A stretch of 7,556 bases of DNA, from positions 1 through 7,556 of the forward strand of contig DLVS01000300.1 in NCBI GenBank assembly GCA_003445095.1, in the 5' to 3' direction. Shown piece after piece: positions 5,190 to 7,556 of the stretch; position 1 is the stretch's first letter; each line of letters begins with the position of its first letter. The notes beneath the pieces were generated by a model, which was not told the origin of the DNA, made no database searches, and saw nothing but the letters and a program-made list of their open reading frames with translations. A program made the position numbers and the translations under genes. The stretch comes from Verrucomicrobiales bacterium (GTDB taxonomy: Bacteria > Verrucomicrobiota > Verrucomicrobiia > Limisphaerales > UBA9464).

Positions 5190-6449
5190 CTAGATGGGGA
5201 CGAGGTGGAACTCGTCCTTACCATGGGCCGACGCCAGCGTCATGATTTCAGCCGGTGCGCGACGAGCGCGGATGAGTCGAGCCATCGTGTTCATGGCGGG
5301 GCCGGCGTGACGGAAGAACCGCTGGTAGGCGGAACACAGGTAGTTCAATCCCGGCATGCCATCGGGCGTAGTAATAAACCGATTCTTCGGGCATTCGCCA
5401 TTACACGCGAAGCGGACATCACACTTTCGACAATACTCCGGCAAGGTCCCCGCTTTGGCCGCTCCGAACGCCCGTTGCTGGGGACCGCGTACCAAGTCGC
5501 CGAGGCTGGTGTTCAGCAAATTCCCGATCCGATATTCGGGGTAGACGAAGTGGTCGCACGAGAACACGTCGCCATTGTGTTCCAGGGCCACACCGTCTCC
5601 GCAGGTTTCGCGGAAGAGGCACAAGCCCGCTGGCAGTCCCAACCAAATGCCCAGCGTCACATCGAACAACTGCACAAACGTCTTCCCGACGTCCTTCCGC
5701 ACCCACTCGTCGAAGATCGTTACCAAGAATTCGCCGTAGTCGGCCGCGCTAACGGACCATTCCGTGACGCGGGTTTCGTCGGAGCCTGGTCGGGGTGGAA
5801 GCGCGTGAGTCAGTCCCCGTGCCCGGGTCGCCTCGCCAGGAAGCCGCTCCACCAGCGGAACGAACTGCAAGAATCCCGAGCCGATCTCTTTGAGAAATCG
5901 GTATACCTCCAGCGGATGTCGGGCGTTCTCGCGATGAACGACGGTCAAGGTGTTGAACTCGACGCCGTGTTTCTTCAACACCTCCAGGCCACGTCTCACC
6001 CGCTCGAAAGTCGGCTTTCCTGCTTTGTCCACACGATAACGGTCATGCCATTCCGCCGGTCCATCGATGCTGAGTCCTACGAGAAAGTTTTCGCGACCTA
6101 AGAACTCACCCCACGCGTCATCCAACAAAACTCCGTTCGTTTGAAACGCATTTTGCACCGTGCGGCCGCGGGCGTGTTGGCGCTGGAGTCCAACGGCCCG
6201 TTCGAAAAACTCCAAGCCCATCAACGTCGGCTCGCCGCCTTGCCAAGCGAATACGACTTCGGCGCCACGTTGGCTTTCGAACTGTTGGCGCACGTACGCG
6301 GCCAACACCTCGTCGCTCATCCGGAAGCGGGAGCTGCGGTCGAAGAGCGATTCTTTGTCGAGGTAGAAACAGTATTGGCAGTCCAGATTGCAGATGGCGC
6401 CCGATGGCTTGGCCATCACGTGGAAGCTGTCTGGAGCGGTATTGATCAC
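5190..6449 (-). CDS. Anaerobic-type sulfatase-maturating enzyme (radical SAM/SPASM, anSME)
   Basis: This 419-residue cytoplasmic enzyme oxidises the active-site Cys or Ser of a sulfatase to formylglycine using S-adenosylmethionine and three [4Fe-4S] clusters. The radical-SAM triad is C20-X3-C24-X2-C27 in AICNLDCQYCFY. WQGGEPTLMG (about 69-78) is the SAM-binding GGE segment, and GLSIDGP follows near 125. The SPASM cysteines are C277, C283, C298, C340, C343, C349, C353 and C372. Their spacing closely follows the clostridial anSME, with Asp299 after C298 in the place of its proposed catalytic base. The length fits the family (about 370-420). The GTG at 6449 is chosen because it overlaps the sulfatase TGA as GTGA and gives the usual VINTAPDSFHVMAKPSG N-terminus; the frame is open further upstream only as a shadow of the sulfatase gene. 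The overlap implies translational coupling. The older family names (AslB, ChuR) cover the same proteins. Confidence 0.93.
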   Translation of the reverse strand: MINTAPDSFHVMAKPSGAICNLDCQYCFYLDKESLFDRSSRFRMSDEVLAAYVRQQFESQRGAEVVFAWQGGEPTLMGLEFFERAVGLQRQHARGRTVQNAFQTNGVLLDDAWGEFLGRENFLVGLSIDGPAEWHDRYRVDKAGKPTFERVRRGLEVLKKHGVEFNTLTVVHRENARHPLEVYRFLKEIGSGFLQFVPLVERLPGEATRARGLTHALPPRPGSDETRVTEWSVSAADYGEFLVTIFDEWVRKDVGKTFVQLFDVTLGIWLGLPAGLCLFRETCGDGVALEHNGDVFSCDHFVYPEYRIGNLLNTSLGDLVRGPQQRAFGAAKAGTLPEYCRKCDVRFACNGECPKNRFITTPDGMPGLNYLCSAYQRFFRHAGPAMNTMARLIRARRAPAEIMTLASAHGKDEFHLVPI

Positions 6450-7556
6450 GGCGGCCCGGCCGGCTTCGCAGCCCACACGAGCCGATAGAACTCGGCCGCG
6501 TTCACCGGCGGCGTGCACAACGCGATGGGGCCGTTGTTGCCTTCCACCGTCTGCGGAATGAGGGGAGGCGGGTACGGCAATTGTGTCCCACAGGCGACCG
6601 CCGAGATGTCCTCCCAATGGATGAGGTCAGAAGAACGCTGAAGGAAATAGACTTCGTTCGAACGGGATACAAACGTGATCTGGACTTGGGTCTGTTCCTG
6701 GAATCCGCCCGTGGGTCCTTCCTTGCGGTAGGTGACGACTTGGACTTGGACATCATCGGGCGGTACCGGCGCCGTGGGCGGAAGCGGTTGCAGGCGCTGC
6801 GCGGCAGCAAATGGCAGGTCGTAGGCCAACTTGTCACGCGCAGCCGTTTGTTCCGGAGTTAATGCGGGCGGGTTGGGCCGGGTCTCTGCCCAGAAGGAAA
6901 GATTCTTCAGTTCCAGCGGCTGTTGGAAGGTGCTGTCGTAATCGCCGCCGGTGGGCCGAAGGTCATAGAACTCATCCTGCTCGCCTACCGACGGATCGCC
7001 GTAGTAGCGAACGTATTTGAAATCCGTTGTCCGAATCATCTGAATGCGATTGATCGGATGGGCCACTCCGTTGGGAAAGGTCGCTTGATTCTGGCCGGCA
7101 TAGATGTCGTCGGAAGTGAACAGAAGGTAGTCTTGAACCGGCGGTGCCGACGGGTTCAGCAGGATGCTGCTGTAGTCCACCCCTTTGAATCCCTTAGAAC
7201 GCCAGTTGGGAACCCGCACCAGTTCGCACAACGTCGGCAGAAGGTCCACGTGGGACACCAGGGCGCTCGAGGTTCTCGCCGTGGGGAACAGTTCCGGATT
7301 GGACCAGACCAACGGAACCCGGAGCGCCTCCTCATAAGCCACAAAGGATTTCTGGCGCATGCCACCGTGGCACATGGCCAGCTCGCCGTGATCCGAGGTG
7401 CGAATGATGATGGTATCCTGCAGCATTTGCCGACCGGCCGATCCACCTTGGTCGAAGACACTCAGGAGCTGTCCCAATTGGGAATCCACTTTGTTCATCA
7501 GATTCCCGTAAAAGCTGAGATAGTCCGTTTGCTTCTCCGGAGTATTCAGCGGCCCC
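6446..7556 (-). CDS. Sulfatase (alkaline-phosphatase superfamily), 5' end missing, with a Verrucomicrobiota-type C-terminal domain
   Basis: The C-terminal 369 residues are visible; the frame is open to the window edge, and DYLSFYGNLMNKVDSQLG continues upstream of the first ATG, so that ATG is internal. The enzyme should hydrolyse sulfate esters, probably outside the cytoplasm. Seen motifs are RTSDHGELAMCHGGMRQK (about 52-69 of the visible part), with the Asp-His metal/sulfate residues and Lys69, then EEALRVPLVW, SHVDLLPTL (101-109), and KYVRYY with EFYDL (180-199), the usual end of the catalytic domain. The CxPxR/SxPxR formylglycine site lies beyond the window. A Pro-rich linker (256-268) leads to a domain of about 95 residues with YFLQRSSDLIHWEDIS and EFYRLVWA, a tail seen on many secreted Verrucomicrobiota proteins (memory, not search). 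The stop overlaps the maturase start by 4 bp. The substrate cannot be told from this part. Confidence 0.92.
   Translation of the reverse strand, partial: GPLNTPEKQTDYLSFYGNLMNKVDSQLGQLLSVFDQGGSAGRQMLQDTIIIRTSDHGELAMCHGGMRQKSFVAYEEALRVPLVWSNPELFPTARTSSALVSHVDLLPTLCELVRVPNWRSKGFKGVDYSSILLNPSAPPVQDYLLFTSDDIYAGQNQATFPNGVAHPINRIQMIRTTDFKYVRYYGDPSVGEQDEFYDLRPTGGDYDSTFQQPLELKNLSFWAETRPNPPALTPEQTAARDKLAYDLPFAAAQRLQPLPPTAPVPPDDVQVQVVTYRKEGPTGGFQEQTQVQITFVSRSNEVYFLQRSSDLIHWEDISAVACGTQLPYPPPLIPQTVEGNNGPIALCTPPVNAAEFYRLVWAAKPAGPP

Noticed and set aside
4566..6101. A 511-codon open frame on the + strand opposite the sugar-binding protein and maturase genes
   Set aside because: It runs antisense across two well-supported genes and the hairpin between them, and matches no family. 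Long antisense frames are common in GC-rich DNA.

Overview
The window is GC-rich bacterial chromosome with two converging gene blocks. Genes run on the + strand from 1 to 2834 and on the - strand from 7556 down to 3019. The best taxonomic guess is Verrucomicrobiota (Pedosphaera/Limisphaera-like soil or freshwater lineages). This is inferred from memory of protein style, not from a search. The clues are a sulfatase with a C-terminal 'LQRSSDLIHW ... EFYRL' tail typical of secreted proteins in that phylum, an adjacent radical-SAM sulfatase maturase, secreted proteins of unknown function, dispersed GC-rich intergenic repeats and almost no Shine-Dalgarno sequences.

+ strand block: the last 134 codons of the catalytic subunit of acetolactate synthase (ilvB) are followed by a 415-bp gene-free stretch. 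That stretch carries two copies of a mosaic repeat, the first starting on the last base of the ilvB stop codon. Then come three tightly packed genes: a CGWS-type glutaredoxin, an SSAT-like GNAT acetyltransferase (1-bp gap) and an AlkA-type HhH-GPD DNA glycosylase (1-bp overlap). An Rrf2-family regulator with three possible Fe-S-ligand cysteines follows 64 bp later. Together they suggest a small stress/repair cluster (thiol redox, acetylation, alkylation repair), possibly under an Fe-S or redox sensor. A textbook intrinsic-terminator hairpin lies inside the first codons of the acetyltransferase.

- strand block, in transcription order: a sulfatase (5' end outside the window), its probable anaerobic-type sulfatase-maturating enzyme (anSME) overlapping it by 4 bp (GTGA), a perfect 15-bp hairpin, an exported ribose-type sugar-binding protein, and a secreted two-domain protein with NIPSNAP/ABM-like character. 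The sulfatase and maturase form a clear functional pair: the maturase converts the sulfatase's active-site Cys/Ser to formylglycine in the cytoplasm before export. The sugar-binding protein could bind the desulfated sugar, but no transporter subunits are in the window, so that link is inference.

No tRNA, rRNA, CRISPR array, insertion sequence or phage gene was seen. I found no convincing wholly new system. The most worthwhile leads are the terminator inside the acetyltransferase start, the mosaic repeats placed at gene ends, the coupled sulfatase/maturase pair with its lineage-specific tail, and the orphan secreted proteins.
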